A stretch of DNA of 19,597 nucleotides from an uncultured Dorea sp. GTDB lineage: Bacteria > Bacillota_A > Clostridia > Lachnospirales > Lachnospiraceae. Location: positions 1,635 through 21,231 of the forward strand of contig CAJTRO010000057.1 of assembly GCA_910579015.1 (NCBI GenBank), read 5' to 3'. The translations under genes were made by a program, and so were the position numbers. This document shows, piece after piece, positions 1 through 6,956 of this stretch; position 1 is the first letter of the stretch; each line of letters opens with the position of its first letter. The notes beneath the pieces are model-generated. The model did not search any database. It was not told the origin of the DNA and saw only the letters and a list, made by a program, of their open reading frames with translations.

Positions 1-211
1 ACAAGGTTTGATTGGTGAATTGTTATATCTTTTTCCAATTAATAATTTTGATATTGAAAAAATATTATCTATATTGAGTGCTAAAGGAATGATTTTACAT
101 AGATCGGTCGTTAATAACTATATGATTATTTTAGGGATAAATATAGTTATCTTTGGAACCATATGTATGACTACATATGCGAGAATGAAAAATATAAAAA
201 ATATAAGTTGA
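1..211 (+). CDS. C-terminal part of a membrane protein (5' end outside window)
   Basis: An open frame enters from the left edge (codons in register with position 2) and ends at TGA 209-211. The visible part has about 69 residues. It ends with one hydrophobic segment (roughly the stretch MIILGINIVIFGTIC) followed by a basic tail rich in Lys and Asn. That pattern fits the last transmembrane helix and cytoplasmic tail of a polytopic protein such as an ABC-2 type permease, but I do not recognise the family. The DNA is much richer in A+T than the following genes, which suggests a different origin. There is no convincing start codon with a ribosome binding site inside the window, so I treat it as partial. 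No clear terminator separates it from the next gene 62 bp downstream. Confidence 0.5.
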   Translation, partial: QGLIGELLYLFPINNFDIEKILSILSAKGMILHRSVVNNYMIILGINIVIFGTICMTTYARMKNIKNIS

Positions 212-273
212 GAGAAGAGGGGGTGTTGGTTGATACCGATTTTTATTAGTAAAGGATAAAAGGGTGAAAAATA

Positions 274-954
274 ATGATTACTGAGATTAGTTATATATTG
301 GATGCCGATATGCCGAGATGGCCGACGAATCCTGCCGAGCGCCTGGAGAAGGTGTTGAGCTTTGAAAACGGAGATCCTAACAATGCATTTTCCTGTTATC
401 ACCATATGCACAACGGGACGCATGTGGATGCGCCCGGCCATTTTTCAAGAGGGGCGAGGATGATAGAGGAGATACCGGTTGAAGATTTCTACTATACGAA
501 TCCGGTCCTGCTGGATTTTCCAAGGGGAAAAGGCGGATCCGTGGGAAGAGAAGAACTTCAGAAATATGAGGATATATTAGAAAATGCGGATTTGGTATGT
601 CTTTATTTTCACTATGCGGATATAAGGGCGAAGGATCCTTGCAGGTATGTGGATGATTTTCCGACAATGACGCCGGAGGCGGCGGTATATTTAAGAAGCA
701 GATTTCCGAAGCTTAAGGCGGTGGCTGTTGATGCGGTCGGGGTGGACAGTACGGTAACGGCGTCCGAGGCTGGTTTCCCGGTCCATAAGGCTCTGCTTGA
801 CGGAGATGGATACAGACCGCTTCTTATCTATGAAGATGTTGACCTTAAGAAAATGTCGGAGATCAGCGGGAGCATAAAAGAAGTCTGTGCATTTCCGGTA
901 CGGTGGAAAGGCGCGGAAGCCGGACCGGTCAGCATGGCAGTGATAAGTGAATAA
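274..954 (+). CDS. Cyclase family protein (kynurenine formamidase-like metal hydrolase)
   Basis: A 226-residue protein with the hallmark metal-binding motif of the cyclase/kynurenine formamidase family (PF04199): H46-N-G-T-H50-V-D52-A-P-G-H56. Further family-like segments are 'VAVDAVGVDS' and 'PVHKALLDGDGYRPLL' near the C terminus. Known members are Zn- or Mn-dependent hydrolases that open amides or cyclic esters. In this operon, ahead of an aldolase, a sugar-acid kinase and an enolase-type dehydratase, a lactone or amide hydrolase step is a plausible role; that is inference from neighbours. There is no signal peptide, so it should be cytoplasmic. The start at 274 follows a purine-rich site (AAAAGGG, about 258-264). 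Its 3' end lies 19 bp before the chosen start of the aldolase gene, indicating one transcript. Family is confident; substrate is not known. Confidence 0.85.
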   Translation: MITEISYILDADMPRWPTNPAERLEKVLSFENGDPNNAFSCYHHMHNGTHVDAPGHFSRGARMIEEIPVEDFYYTNPVLLDFPRGKGGSVGREELQKYEDILENADLVCLYFHYADIRAKDPCRYVDDFPTMTPEAAVYLRSRFPKLKAVAVDAVGVDSTVTASEAGFPVHKALLDGDGYRPLLIYEDVDLKKMSEISGSIKEVCAFPVRWKGAEAGPVSMAVISE

Positions 955-973
955 AACAATAAAGGAGCATTAT

Positions 974-1861
974 ATGATGAAAAAAATCAAAGGTGTTATA
1001 CCGCCCATGATCACGCCGTTCGACGAATATGGAGGACTGGATGAAAGGAACCTGATCAGGCTTGTGGAATACCTTTCCCCGAAAGTGGATGGGTTGTTTA
1101 TCTGTGGCTCTTACGGATGCGGGCCGCTTATGTCTCTGGAAGAGAGAAAACGGGTTGCTGAAATTGTGAAGAAAACGGCGCTTCCGGATACGAAGGTTGT
1201 TGTGCATACCGGAACGACGAATACCAGAGATACCGTTGAGTTAACGAGACACGTCGCAGAGATCGGCTGTGACGCGGCGTCGGCTGTCGGTCCGTATTAT
1301 TTCAGGTACGGGGACGACGAGCTTGTTACATATTACGAGACGATTATAAAGCAAATAGACGGATTTCCTTTTTATATCTATCATAATCCCAAATTCCAGG
1401 GATACAGTACGAGCCTGCGGGTAATGAAAATATTAAAAGAGATCGGTTTGAGCGGAATCAAGGACGCAACCTTCGATATTCTGACTTATGCTGTCTATGC
1501 CAGAGAATTAATGGACGACAGCTTCGATATTCTTCTCGGGACGGAGGCGATGTGGGTGTCTGCCCACGCTCTGGGGTGTCAGGGGTATATCCCTGGGATT
1601 GGAAATGTATTTCCGGAATTATGCAGGAAAATGTGGCTGGAATCCGCGGAGGGCAGGAGGGAAGACAGTCTTAAGACGCAGTTTGTGATCAACGAGTTGA
1701 GGGATGTTATGTATCTTGCCCGTTCCACCCAGCTTGCGATCTATGCGATTGCAGAGATTAAGGGGATCATCAGGGCGTATCCAAGAGGGCCGTTTATTCC
1801 GGCCACAGAGGAGGAGCGGAAATCTATCGAAACAGCACTGCGGAAACTGGAGGTTTTATAA
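974..1861 (+). CDS. DapA/N-acetylneuraminate lyase-family aldolase
   Basis: A 295-residue class I aldolase of the dihydrodipicolinate synthase family. The Schiff-base lysine is K163 in 'SGIKDAT' and the conserved tyrosine is Y136 in 'YIYHNP'. The N terminus has 'PMITPFDEYGGLD' and the C-terminal half 'GCQGYIPGIGNVFPEL'. Members cleave or form pyruvate-containing products, such as 2-keto-3-deoxy acids to pyruvate plus an aldehyde. Next to a DgoK-like kinase and an enolase-family dehydratase it is most likely the aldolase of a sugar-acid pathway. An odd point is that the usual G-(T/S)-(T/S)-G-E loop reads G45-S-Y-G-C-G-P, so substrate handling may differ. The start is ATG 974 (or 977), set by the AAAGGAG site at 961-967; an in-frame GTG at 947 lacks a binding site. 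The stop overlaps the kinase ATG by one base (TAATG), implying translational coupling. Confidence 0.88.
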   Translation: MMKKIKGVIPPMITPFDEYGGLDERNLIRLVEYLSPKVDGLFICGSYGCGPLMSLEERKRVAEIVKKTALPDTKVVVHTGTTNTRDTVELTRHVAEIGCDAASAVGPYYFRYGDDELVTYYETIIKQIDGFPFYIYHNPKFQGYSTSLRVMKILKEIGLSGIKDATFDILTYAVYARELMDDSFDILLGTEAMWVSAHALGCQGYIPGIGNVFPELCRKMWLESAEGRREDSLKTQFVINELRDVMYLARSTQLAIYAIAEIKGIIRAYPRGPFIPATEEERKSIETALRKLEVL

Positions 1862-2901
1862 TGTTTTATGTGACAATAGACTGTGGGACAACGAATTCCC
1901 GCGCGTATATTGTAGACAGCCGTGGAAAGGTATATGGAAAAGCGGTAAAACAGGTCGGTGTCAGAGATACGGCGGTGACCGGGAGTAAAGATACTCTGCG
2001 GGAAGGACTGCATGAGGTTATTGAACAGGCGGCCAGGGAAGCGGGGACGACTGTCGGGGAGCTGGGGGCGGTGCTTTCCTCCGGGATGATCACGTCGGAG
2101 ATCGGCTTGTTCGAGATCCCGCATCTGACGGCGCCTGCGGGAATAGAGCAATTAGCTGAGACAATAACCAGGGTGCCGGATACAGGGATCGTGGACGGCG
2201 GGATACCGGTGTATTTCGTCCGGGGGATAAAGAATCATATGGATGGAGAAGCAGGGACGGCTCCAAGCAGAACGGCGGGAGAGCTTGATTTTATGCGAGG
2301 AGAGGAGACGCAGACGGCCGGGATCCTTATGCAGTCTGCAACGAAGCTTCCCGCGGTAATCGTAATACTTTCCTCGCATACGAAGTTTATCGGAGTGGAC
2401 AGCCATGGAATGATAAGAAGCAGTCTTACGACTATGAGCGGTCAGGTCTATGACGCTGTAAGGAATCATACATTTATCGGCAAATCTGTGATCCGAGGGG
2501 AAAATGACGAGGAGAAGCCCAAAGATTATTTTAACAGAGAAGTGATCGACGATGCGGTCGAATGGGTGGAGAAGGCCGGCCTGCTCCGTTCCCTGATGTT
2601 TCCGCGGTTCATGGATGTCCTGCTTAAAACCAGGTGGTATGAGAGAGGTCTGTTTTTGGAGGCGATGATCGCGGCGGACGACATGCAGTCGGTCGGACAG
2701 CTGAAGAGTCAGGGGATCCGGGAGGTTTCCGATATTATTCTTGTGGGGAAGGAGGAGCGGTGCCGTCTGTACGAATATATCTTACAGAAAAAGTTCCCGG
2801 CCTCCTGTATCAGAAGTATCAGTGACGAAAAAGAGATTGATGAATTAAGTATTCAGGGGATACTGGCGATTGCCAGAAGAGCAGGTATTGTAGATGAATA
2901 A
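1861..2901 (+). CDS. dgoK: 2-dehydro-3-deoxygalactonokinase (DgoK family)
   Basis: A 346-residue sugar-acid kinase of the DgoK family (PF05035), compared from memory with E. coli DgoK. Matching blocks are the N-terminal phosphate loop 'DCGTTNSRA' (residues 7-15), 'SSGMITSE' (73-80), 'VRGIKN' (120-125), the family signature 'MRGEETQ' (145-151), 'SSHTKF' (171-176) and 'TTMSGQ'. It would phosphorylate a 2-keto-3-deoxy sugar acid (2-keto-3-deoxygalactonate in the type enzyme) with ATP, in the cytoplasm, ahead of aldol cleavage. It is longer than the E. coli enzyme, with extra residues around 126-140. It starts on the last base of the aldolase stop codon, and its own 3' end overlaps the dehydrogenase by 8 bp. 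The family assignment is firm; galactonate rather than another hexonate as the substrate is an inference. Confidence 0.88.
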   Translation: MFYVTIDCGTTNSRAYIVDSRGKVYGKAVKQVGVRDTAVTGSKDTLREGLHEVIEQAAREAGTTVGELGAVLSSGMITSEIGLFEIPHLTAPAGIEQLAETITRVPDTGIVDGGIPVYFVRGIKNHMDGEAGTAPSRTAGELDFMRGEETQTAGILMQSATKLPAVIVILSSHTKFIGVDSHGMIRSSLTTMSGQVYDAVRNHTFIGKSVIRGENDEEKPKDYFNREVIDDAVEWVEKAGLLRSLMFPRFMDVLLKTRWYERGLFLEAMIAADDMQSVGQLKSQGIREVSDIILVGKEERCRLYEYILQKKFPASCIRSISDEKEIDELSIQGILAIARRAGIVDE

Positions 2902-3874
2902 GTATAAGATTGTGATTACAGACTATTATTATCCGTCTCTTACGGAGGAGTATAAGGAGTTTGAACGGCTTGGGGCAAAGACAGAGATTGTTGATTGTAC
3001 CAGAGTAGTTCCCGGAGGCATAAAAAATCCGGATGAACTGCTTCCATATGTTGCTGATGCGGATGCGCTGATCGTACAGTTTGCGAAGATACCGGCTGAA
3101 TTGATCGATAAGCTTGAGAAGTGTAAGGTCATTGCGAGGTATGCGATCGGAGTAGATACGATAGACTTGGAGGCGGCGGCCCAAAAAGGGATCTATGTTG
3201 CGAATGTGCCGGATTATTGTATCGACGAGGTGGCGGATACGGCGGCCGCGCATATTCTGTGCTGTATGCGCAGGCTTATGGCATCCAGAGATATGCTCCT
3301 TCAAGGCTGTTTTGAGATGGACCGGATACGTCCGGTTAGACGGCTTAAGAACTGTACCCTTGGACTTCTGGGGTTTGGCAATATTTCCAGGAATCTTGCG
3401 GGAAAGATGAAGAGCTTTTTTGGCAGGATCATGGTATCGGATCCGTATTTTCAGGGGGAGGCAGAGTATCCGGAGCTTGAATTTACAACACAGGAACAGT
3501 TATTGCGGGAATCGGACGTGATCTCGATCCACGTGCCATTGTCGGAGTCTACGAGAAATATGATCTCTACAGAAGAATTTTCTCTGATGAAAAAGGGCGT
3601 GGTGCTGGTAAATACATCAAGAGGCGGGATTATTGATGAGGATGCTCTGTGGGAAGCGTTAGAACGGGGGCAGGCTGGCGGGTGCGGACTGGATGTTCTG
3701 GCTGTGGAGGATTTCCATGGATCGCGTTTTTTGACACATCCGCGGGTGGTGCTGACACCGCACACAGGCTGGTGTTCGGAGGAAGCTATGTTGGAATTGC
3801 AGAGAAAGACTGCGCGTAATGTGGTGGAGACATTGTTGAATGGAAGACCGGTGTATTGTGCAGGTCATCTGTGA
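2894..3874 (+). CDS. D-isomer-specific 2-hydroxyacid dehydrogenase (CtBP-like group)
   Basis: A 326-residue NAD-dependent dehydrogenase. The nucleotide-binding loop is 'GLLGFGNIS' (G160-x-G162; the third Gly is Ser165), with the NAD-ribose aspartate D183 in 'VSDPY'. The catalytic set is R243 in 'NTSRGG', E272 in 'LAVED' and H290 in 'TPHTGW'. The N-terminal 'RYAIGVDTIDL' and the 'HTGWCSEEA' ending resemble bacterial proteins annotated as C-terminal binding protein or phosphoglycerate dehydrogenase-like. The reaction is interconversion of a 2-keto acid and a D-2-hydroxy acid. In this operon it may act on a keto-acid intermediate or on pyruvate-derived products; the substrate is unknown. It starts 8 bp inside the kinase gene, so translation is coupled. 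It is cytoplasmic, with no signal peptide. Confidence 0.87.
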   Translation: MNKYKIVITDYYYPSLTEEYKEFERLGAKTEIVDCTRVVPGGIKNPDELLPYVADADALIVQFAKIPAELIDKLEKCKVIARYAIGVDTIDLEAAAQKGIYVANVPDYCIDEVADTAAAHILCCMRRLMASRDMLLQGCFEMDRIRPVRRLKNCTLGLLGFGNISRNLAGKMKSFFGRIMVSDPYFQGEAEYPELEFTTQEQLLRESDVISIHVPLSESTRNMISTEEFSLMKKGVVLVNTSRGGIIDEDALWEALERGQAGGCGLDVLAVEDFHGSRFLTHPRVVLTPHTGWCSEEAMLELQRKTARNVVETLLNGRPVYCAGHL

Positions 3875-3888
3875 AAATAAGAGAAAGC

Positions 3889-3994
3889 TTAATGGGATGA
3901 AGGAATCATACATGGCAGGAAGGCAGTGCATGAGAGTATGAAGGAGAGAATGGCCGGTTTAATGGGCTGAAGAAGTCATACATGACAGGAAGGC
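3889..3994 (+). repeat. Two direct repeats, about 34 bp each, 70-bp period
   Basis: In the 130-bp gap before the dehydratase gene, the segment 3891-3924 recurs at 3961-3994 with four mismatches. Both copies begin AATGGG and end CAGGAAGGC. The second copy carries the AGGAAGG (3987-3993) that is the likely ribosome binding site of the dehydratase. The first therefore duplicates that site and is followed by a tiny open frame at 3938-3970 (10 codons). It is probably a local duplication; a regulatory role is possible but unproven. Confidence 0.75.
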
Positions 3995-4004
3995 TGATAT
4001 AGGG

Positions 4005-5183
4005 ATGAGGATAACGGATTATAAATGTTTTACGCTGGGAACGGGATGGAGAAATCTTACGTATCTGATGATAGAGACGGATGAAGGGATCTGCGGATTT
4101 GGAGAGGCGCATATTGTCGGAAAGACGCATACGGTCAGAGAATATCTGAAGGATGTGAGACGGCATATCATAGGGCATGAGGTATACAATATAGAGGAAC
4201 TGTACAACAAATTTACGTTGTTGGATTTTGGCGCTCCCGGCCAGGTGACGATGACGGGGCTGGCATTGGTGGAAATGGCATGTTGGGACTGTATTGGCAA
4301 GAGGGCGGGCTTACCGGTCTACAAGCTGATAGGAGGAGCGGTGCGGGAAAAGATCCCGGCGTATGCGAACGGATGGTATACGGTAGAACGCACGCCTCAG
4401 GCATTTCACGAAGCGGCAGAAAGGGTTGTTGCGCGGGGATATAAAGGGCTCAAGTTTGATCCTTTTGGGAATGGTGATATGGAGCTTTCACGAGAGGAAT
4501 ACCGCAGGGCGATGGAGCTTGTGGAGGCAGTGAGCAGTGCGGCGGGAGCGGATGTGCAGATATTTATTGAGATGCATGGAAGATTCTCGATATCACAGGC
4601 CATTGAGATATGTAAGGAGCTTGAGAAATATAATCCGGGATTCGTAGAGGAACCCTGCCGTCCGCTGGATGTCGGAGCGTTGGAATATGTGATGCGCCAT
4701 ACGACAGTTCCGATTGCGGCCGGGGAGCGTCTGTATCTTGCCAGCGCTTACAATGAGGTGTTCCGTAGACGTGCGGTGCGGATCGTACAGCCGGATATCT
4801 CTCAATGCGGCGGCCTGTTGGAAGTGAAGAAGATATGCTCGGCGGCAGAACCGTTGTCCATCATGGCTGCGCCTCATAATGTGGGAGGTATCATTGCCAC
4901 GATGGCAAATGTGCACCTGATGGCTACGTTAAGAAATGGGAAGATATTGGAGCATTTTAACGATTTCTCAGATTCCTATGTGAAGAATGTGGGCGCGCCT
5001 TATCCGGAGGTGACAGACGGATATTTTCATCTGCCGGACGGTCCGGGCTGGGGTGTGGAGGTTGATCTGGATTTCCTTAAGGAGCATGAAGCAGAGATGG
5101 TGGACGGCGTGATCCAGGATCCGGGGTTGAATATGTATAGATCGACGTCGTGGAACCTCAGGAGTAAGAAGGCGGATATATAG
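4005..5183 (+). CDS. Enolase-superfamily (mandelate racemase/muconate lactonizing) dehydratase, galactonate dehydratase-like
   Basis: A 392-residue member of the mandelate racemase/muconate lactonizing subgroup. The N-terminal capping domain includes 'ETDEGICGFGEAHI' (24-37). The barrel contains 'KGLKFDPFG' (147-155), the ligand/catalytic pair E189-M-H191 in 'IEMHGR', 'VEEP' (214-217), the metal ligand E241 in 'AAGERL', and H291 in 'AAPHN'. The E/D-x-H-G-R and A-P-H motifs are those of E. coli galactonate dehydratase DgoD, where the first ligand is Asp; here it is Glu. The reaction is Mg-dependent loss of water from an aldonate to give a 2-keto-3-deoxy acid, which suits the kinase and aldolase upstream. 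The start is ATG 4005 with AGGAAGG 11 bp before it. No transporter or regulator for this pathway is in the window. Superfamily is certain; substrate is not. Confidence 0.87.
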   Translation: MRITDYKCFTLGTGWRNLTYLMIETDEGICGFGEAHIVGKTHTVREYLKDVRRHIIGHEVYNIEELYNKFTLLDFGAPGQVTMTGLALVEMACWDCIGKRAGLPVYKLIGGAVREKIPAYANGWYTVERTPQAFHEAAERVVARGYKGLKFDPFGNGDMELSREEYRRAMELVEAVSSAAGADVQIFIEMHGRFSISQAIEICKELEKYNPGFVEEPCRPLDVGALEYVMRHTTVPIAAGERLYLASAYNEVFRRRAVRIVQPDISQCGGLLEVKKICSAAEPLSIMAAPHNVGGIIATMANVHLMATLRNGKILEHFNDFSDSYVKNVGAPYPEVTDGYFHLPDGPGWGVEVDLDFLKEHEAEMVDGVIQDPGLNMYRSTSWNLRSKKADI

Positions 5184-5240
5184 TTGCACAGCCGAAGTGA
5201 CTGCCTCTCGCCGGAGACGGCTTAAAATGGGCTGGATACT

Positions 5241-5274
5241 GTTACTGGAGCACCCGTAGGGTGTGAACAGTAAC
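5241..5274 (+). other. Hairpin upstream of the Rpn leader
   Basis: The inverted repeat GTTACTG...CAGTAAC encloses a second one, CACCC-GTA-GGGTG. It lies 58 bp after the dehydratase stop. It could end or slow the upstream transcript but has no T-run, so I do not call it a terminator. The second Rpn leader has a shorter GTTAC...GTAAC palindrome in a similar place (19320-19335), so it may belong to the mobile unit. Confidence 0.5.
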
Positions 5275-5483
5275 TATGTGACGTATGCAATCCTCGAAAA
5301 TATTTTCGGGGATTGCGTGTTGAAGGATGATGTGCTATACTACAAACCAAGAATTCTAAGAGACATTCGTCTTTTACATTCTGCCCGGCATTCTGCCGGA
5401 GAGTTATCCAGAACATAATTTAAATAACGCAGAGTTTTGCAGGCTCAGTGACAGATTAAGCGGCAGAAGATTACTTAAGGTTT
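5261..5483 (+). repeat. Rpn-element promoter/leader, copy A (direct repeat of 19370-19597)
   Basis: This non-coding stretch ahead of the Rpn gene aligns with 19370-19597 at a constant offset of 14,109 bp from its start through the promoter, shifting by 5 bp near the end. The best block is GAATTCTAAGAGACATTCGT (5351-5370), identical in both copies. Shared structures are a hairpin around the -35 region, a small hairpin with a T-run (5358-5375) and the CCGGC-loop-GCCGG hairpin (5385-5399). The rest of the gap to the start codon (5484-5586) holds a ribosome binding site and nothing else recognisable. The sequence appears to be the mobile gene's own control region, carried with it. Confidence 0.82.
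5313..5341 (+). promoter_or_regulatory. Conserved sigma-A-type promoter of the Rpn gene
   Basis: The -35 box TTGCGT (5313-5318), a 17-bp spacer and the -10 box TATACT (5336-5341) recur exactly, same spacing, at 19422-19450 in the second leader copy, although the spacers differ. Transcription would start near 5348 and leave an untranslated leader of about 240 nt before the gene. Confidence 0.72.
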
Positions 5484-5586
5484 CTCCTTTTATGAAGCAT
5501 GGTTTCATGGTATTATATTTACAGACAGTAAGAAAAGTCTTCTCAATCTGATACTGTAAGCGTTGCGGAAGAAAGGAGACTTTTTT

Positions 5587-6540
5587 ATGAAAAACAGAAT
5601 TAACGCATCAGAAGAAATGTGGTTGGAAGAGGCATCTGTCCGTCCACCGTCAAGTGTGACAGAAGTATCTGGTCAGGATGACTTCATCATGCATCCTACG
5701 AATGACGTATGTTTCGCCGGTCTGATGGAAAACCCGGTTGTACGGAAGGGATTTTGCGCCGCCGTGATGAGGGTGAAGCCGGAGGAGATTGAAGAAACAA
5801 GGCTTCTGCCCACGCACCTCCGTCGGGAGTATGCGGATGATAAGCTCGGCATTCTGGATATGCGGGTGTGCTTAAAGAGCGGACAGCAGATCAATATGGA
5901 AATGCAGGTGAAGAAGTTTGATTTCTGGAATGAGCGCACATTATTCTATCTAAGTAAGATGTTTGCAGAACAGTTGAGAAAGGGAGAGTCTTACGAGAAG
6001 CTGAAAAAGTGTGTTCAGGTAAGTATCCTGGATTTCATCCTGTATCCGGAAGATAAAAGAAGTTACCGCACGGTGCATTTCCGGGATGATGAGGATGGAA
6101 GGATCTATAATGATAAGATGGAATTACAGATTCTGGAGCTAAAGAAGCTTCCGGAGGAGCTTCGGACAGGAGAGCATCAGACGGGAGAGGATATCGTGAA
6201 GTGGATGCGTTTCTTCAATGGGAAAAGCCGAAAGGAGTTTGAGGATATGGCACAGGCAGACATGTATATGGGAGAAGCATATGAAGCCTTAAAGAGGCTG
6301 AGCGCAGATGAGAAGAAGCGGTTGGAATACGAGGCGAGGGAAAAGGCGCTGAGGGATTATAATTGTCAGATTAACTGTGCGGAAAAGAGAGGAAGAGAAG
6401 AAGGAAGAAGAGAGGGACTTCGGTTGGCGGCCAGTGTGTTTGGCTTGCATGGACAAGGAATATCGGATACGGAGATTGCACGTCAATGTAAGGTATCCGA
6501 AGAAGAAGTGCGTGAGATTCTGAATATGCAGATGAGATGA
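5587..6540 (+). CDS. Rpn-family recombination-promoting nuclease/putative transposase (PD-(D/E)XK)
   Basis: A 317-residue protein of the Rpn/PDDEXK_2 transposase-like family (PF12784). The opening motif 'HPTNDVCFAGLMENP' is followed by the nuclease core: D91 in 'GILDMRV' and E105-M-Q107 in 'INMEMQV', the D...ExQ form of the PD-(D/E)XK site. A long charged middle leads to a Glu/Arg-rich helix and a C-terminal helix-turn-helix-like stretch ('GISDTEIARQCKVSEEEVREIL' region). Known Rpn proteins are DNA endonucleases that promote recombination and occur in many copies in Clostridia. The start is ATG 5587, 8 bp after GGAG at 5575-5578; an in-frame TTG at 5563 lies before that site and is rejected. 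It is an intact gene with its own promoter. A decayed relative lies at 19138-19255 and a third copy's leader at the right edge, so the family has been active here more than once. Confidence 0.9.
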   Translation: MKNRINASEEMWLEEASVRPPSSVTEVSGQDDFIMHPTNDVCFAGLMENPVVRKGFCAAVMRVKPEEIEETRLLPTHLRREYADDKLGILDMRVCLKSGQQINMEMQVKKFDFWNERTLFYLSKMFAEQLRKGESYEKLKKCVQVSILDFILYPEDKRSYRTVHFRDDEDGRIYNDKMELQILELKKLPEELRTGEHQTGEDIVKWMRFFNGKSRKEFEDMAQADMYMGEAYEALKRLSADEKKRLEYEAREKALRDYNCQINCAEKRGREEGRREGLRLAASVFGLHGQGISDTEIARQCKVSEEEVREILNMQMR

Positions 6541-6594
6541 TTTTGAGTATTTATTCTATGAGCTATGGAAAGTGTATAGATAAATGGCAGAAGA

Positions 6595-6735
6595 TTAAAA
6601 GGCCGTTTACGTTACTTATTTGTAAGGGTAACGCAAACGGCCTTTTTGTCTTTCAATTTTATAAAAAGTGCTTATTTTCAACAAAATAAGATGAAAACAA
6701 AGATAATTTCGTAGAGTAGGTTACTCTACGAAATT
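6595..6735 (-). ncRNA. Candidate small RNA, about 140 nt
   Basis: A perfect minus strand promoter (6742-6770) would start a transcript near 6735, and the hairpin at 6597-6647 would end it near 6595. The interval has no ATG on the minus strand and no reading frame with a ribosome binding site. The predicted RNA has a 14-bp hairpin with a 3-nt loop at its very 5' end, an AU-rich middle and the terminator hairpin. The alternative is a leftover promoter of a divergent regulator gene that has been lost. No RNA family is recognised. Confidence 0.4.
6597..6647 (+). terminator. Strong hairpin terminator, probably used in both directions
   Basis: The arms AAAAGGCCGTTTACGTTAC (6597-6615) and GTAACG...CCTTTT (6628-6646) pair over 19 positions around a 12-nt loop. 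The single non-matching pair is A-C in + strand RNA but becomes a G-U wobble in minus strand RNA. T-runs follow on both sides (five T on +, four T then AAT on minus). It would end the Rpn transcript and also any transcript coming from the minus strand promoter at 6742-6770. Confidence 0.85.
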
Positions 6736-6736
6736 A
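6704..6736. promoter_or_regulatory. Palindromic operator O1 (33 bp, perfect)
   Basis: Perfect 15-bp arms surround a GGT centre; the core is CGTAGAGTA-GGT-TACTCTACG (6710-6730). It covers the expected transcription start of the minus strand promoter, where a bound dimer would block initiation. The same core, reverse complemented, recurs at 6959-6979, which argues for a DNA-binding site rather than a chance hairpin. The cognate regulator is not in the window. Confidence 0.7.
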
Positions 6737-6741
6737 AACAT

Positions 6742-6770
6742 ATTATACAAATTATCCCATGTTTTGTCAA
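6742..6770 (-). promoter_or_regulatory. Perfect consensus sigma-A promoter on the minus strand
   Basis: Read on the minus strand: TTGACA (6770-6765), a 17-bp spacer, then TATAAT (6747-6742). All 12 bases match consensus, with ideal spacing. It points away from the GH31 gene towards the 3' end of the Rpn gene and runs straight into operator O1. No minus strand gene lies before the terminator. Confidence 0.8.
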
Positions 6771-6956
6771 TTGCAAATTAACGAGAATTTACAAGACTAT
6801 TGTACAGAATAAAGGATTTTTTGTAACTATTGTCTATTTTATTGGTTTTTCTAATCTTCTGACAACTAATTTTTCACAACATCCAAGTATGACAGGCCGG
6901 CAATATGCAAAACAAGTTTCGCGTTATCCCCCGTAATTTCTGATGTGGAGCGTTTA

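Noticed and set aside
947..973. GTG 947 as the start of the aldolase
   Set aside because: AAAGGAG at 961-967 lies inside that extension and is correctly spaced for ATG 974 or 977.
2819..3304. 161-codon open frame on the minus strand across kinase and dehydrogenase
   Set aside because: It lies antisense to two genes with clear motifs, has no ribosome binding site and reads like a codon-bias shadow rich in Arg, His and Ile.
5563..5586. TTG 5563 as the start of the Rpn gene
   Set aside because: The ribosome binding site at 5572-5578 lies after it and fits ATG 5587.
6737..6956. Riboswitch or catabolite-repression (cre) site upstream of GH31
   Set aside because: I found no recognisable aptamer core, and no stretch close enough to the cre consensus to report.
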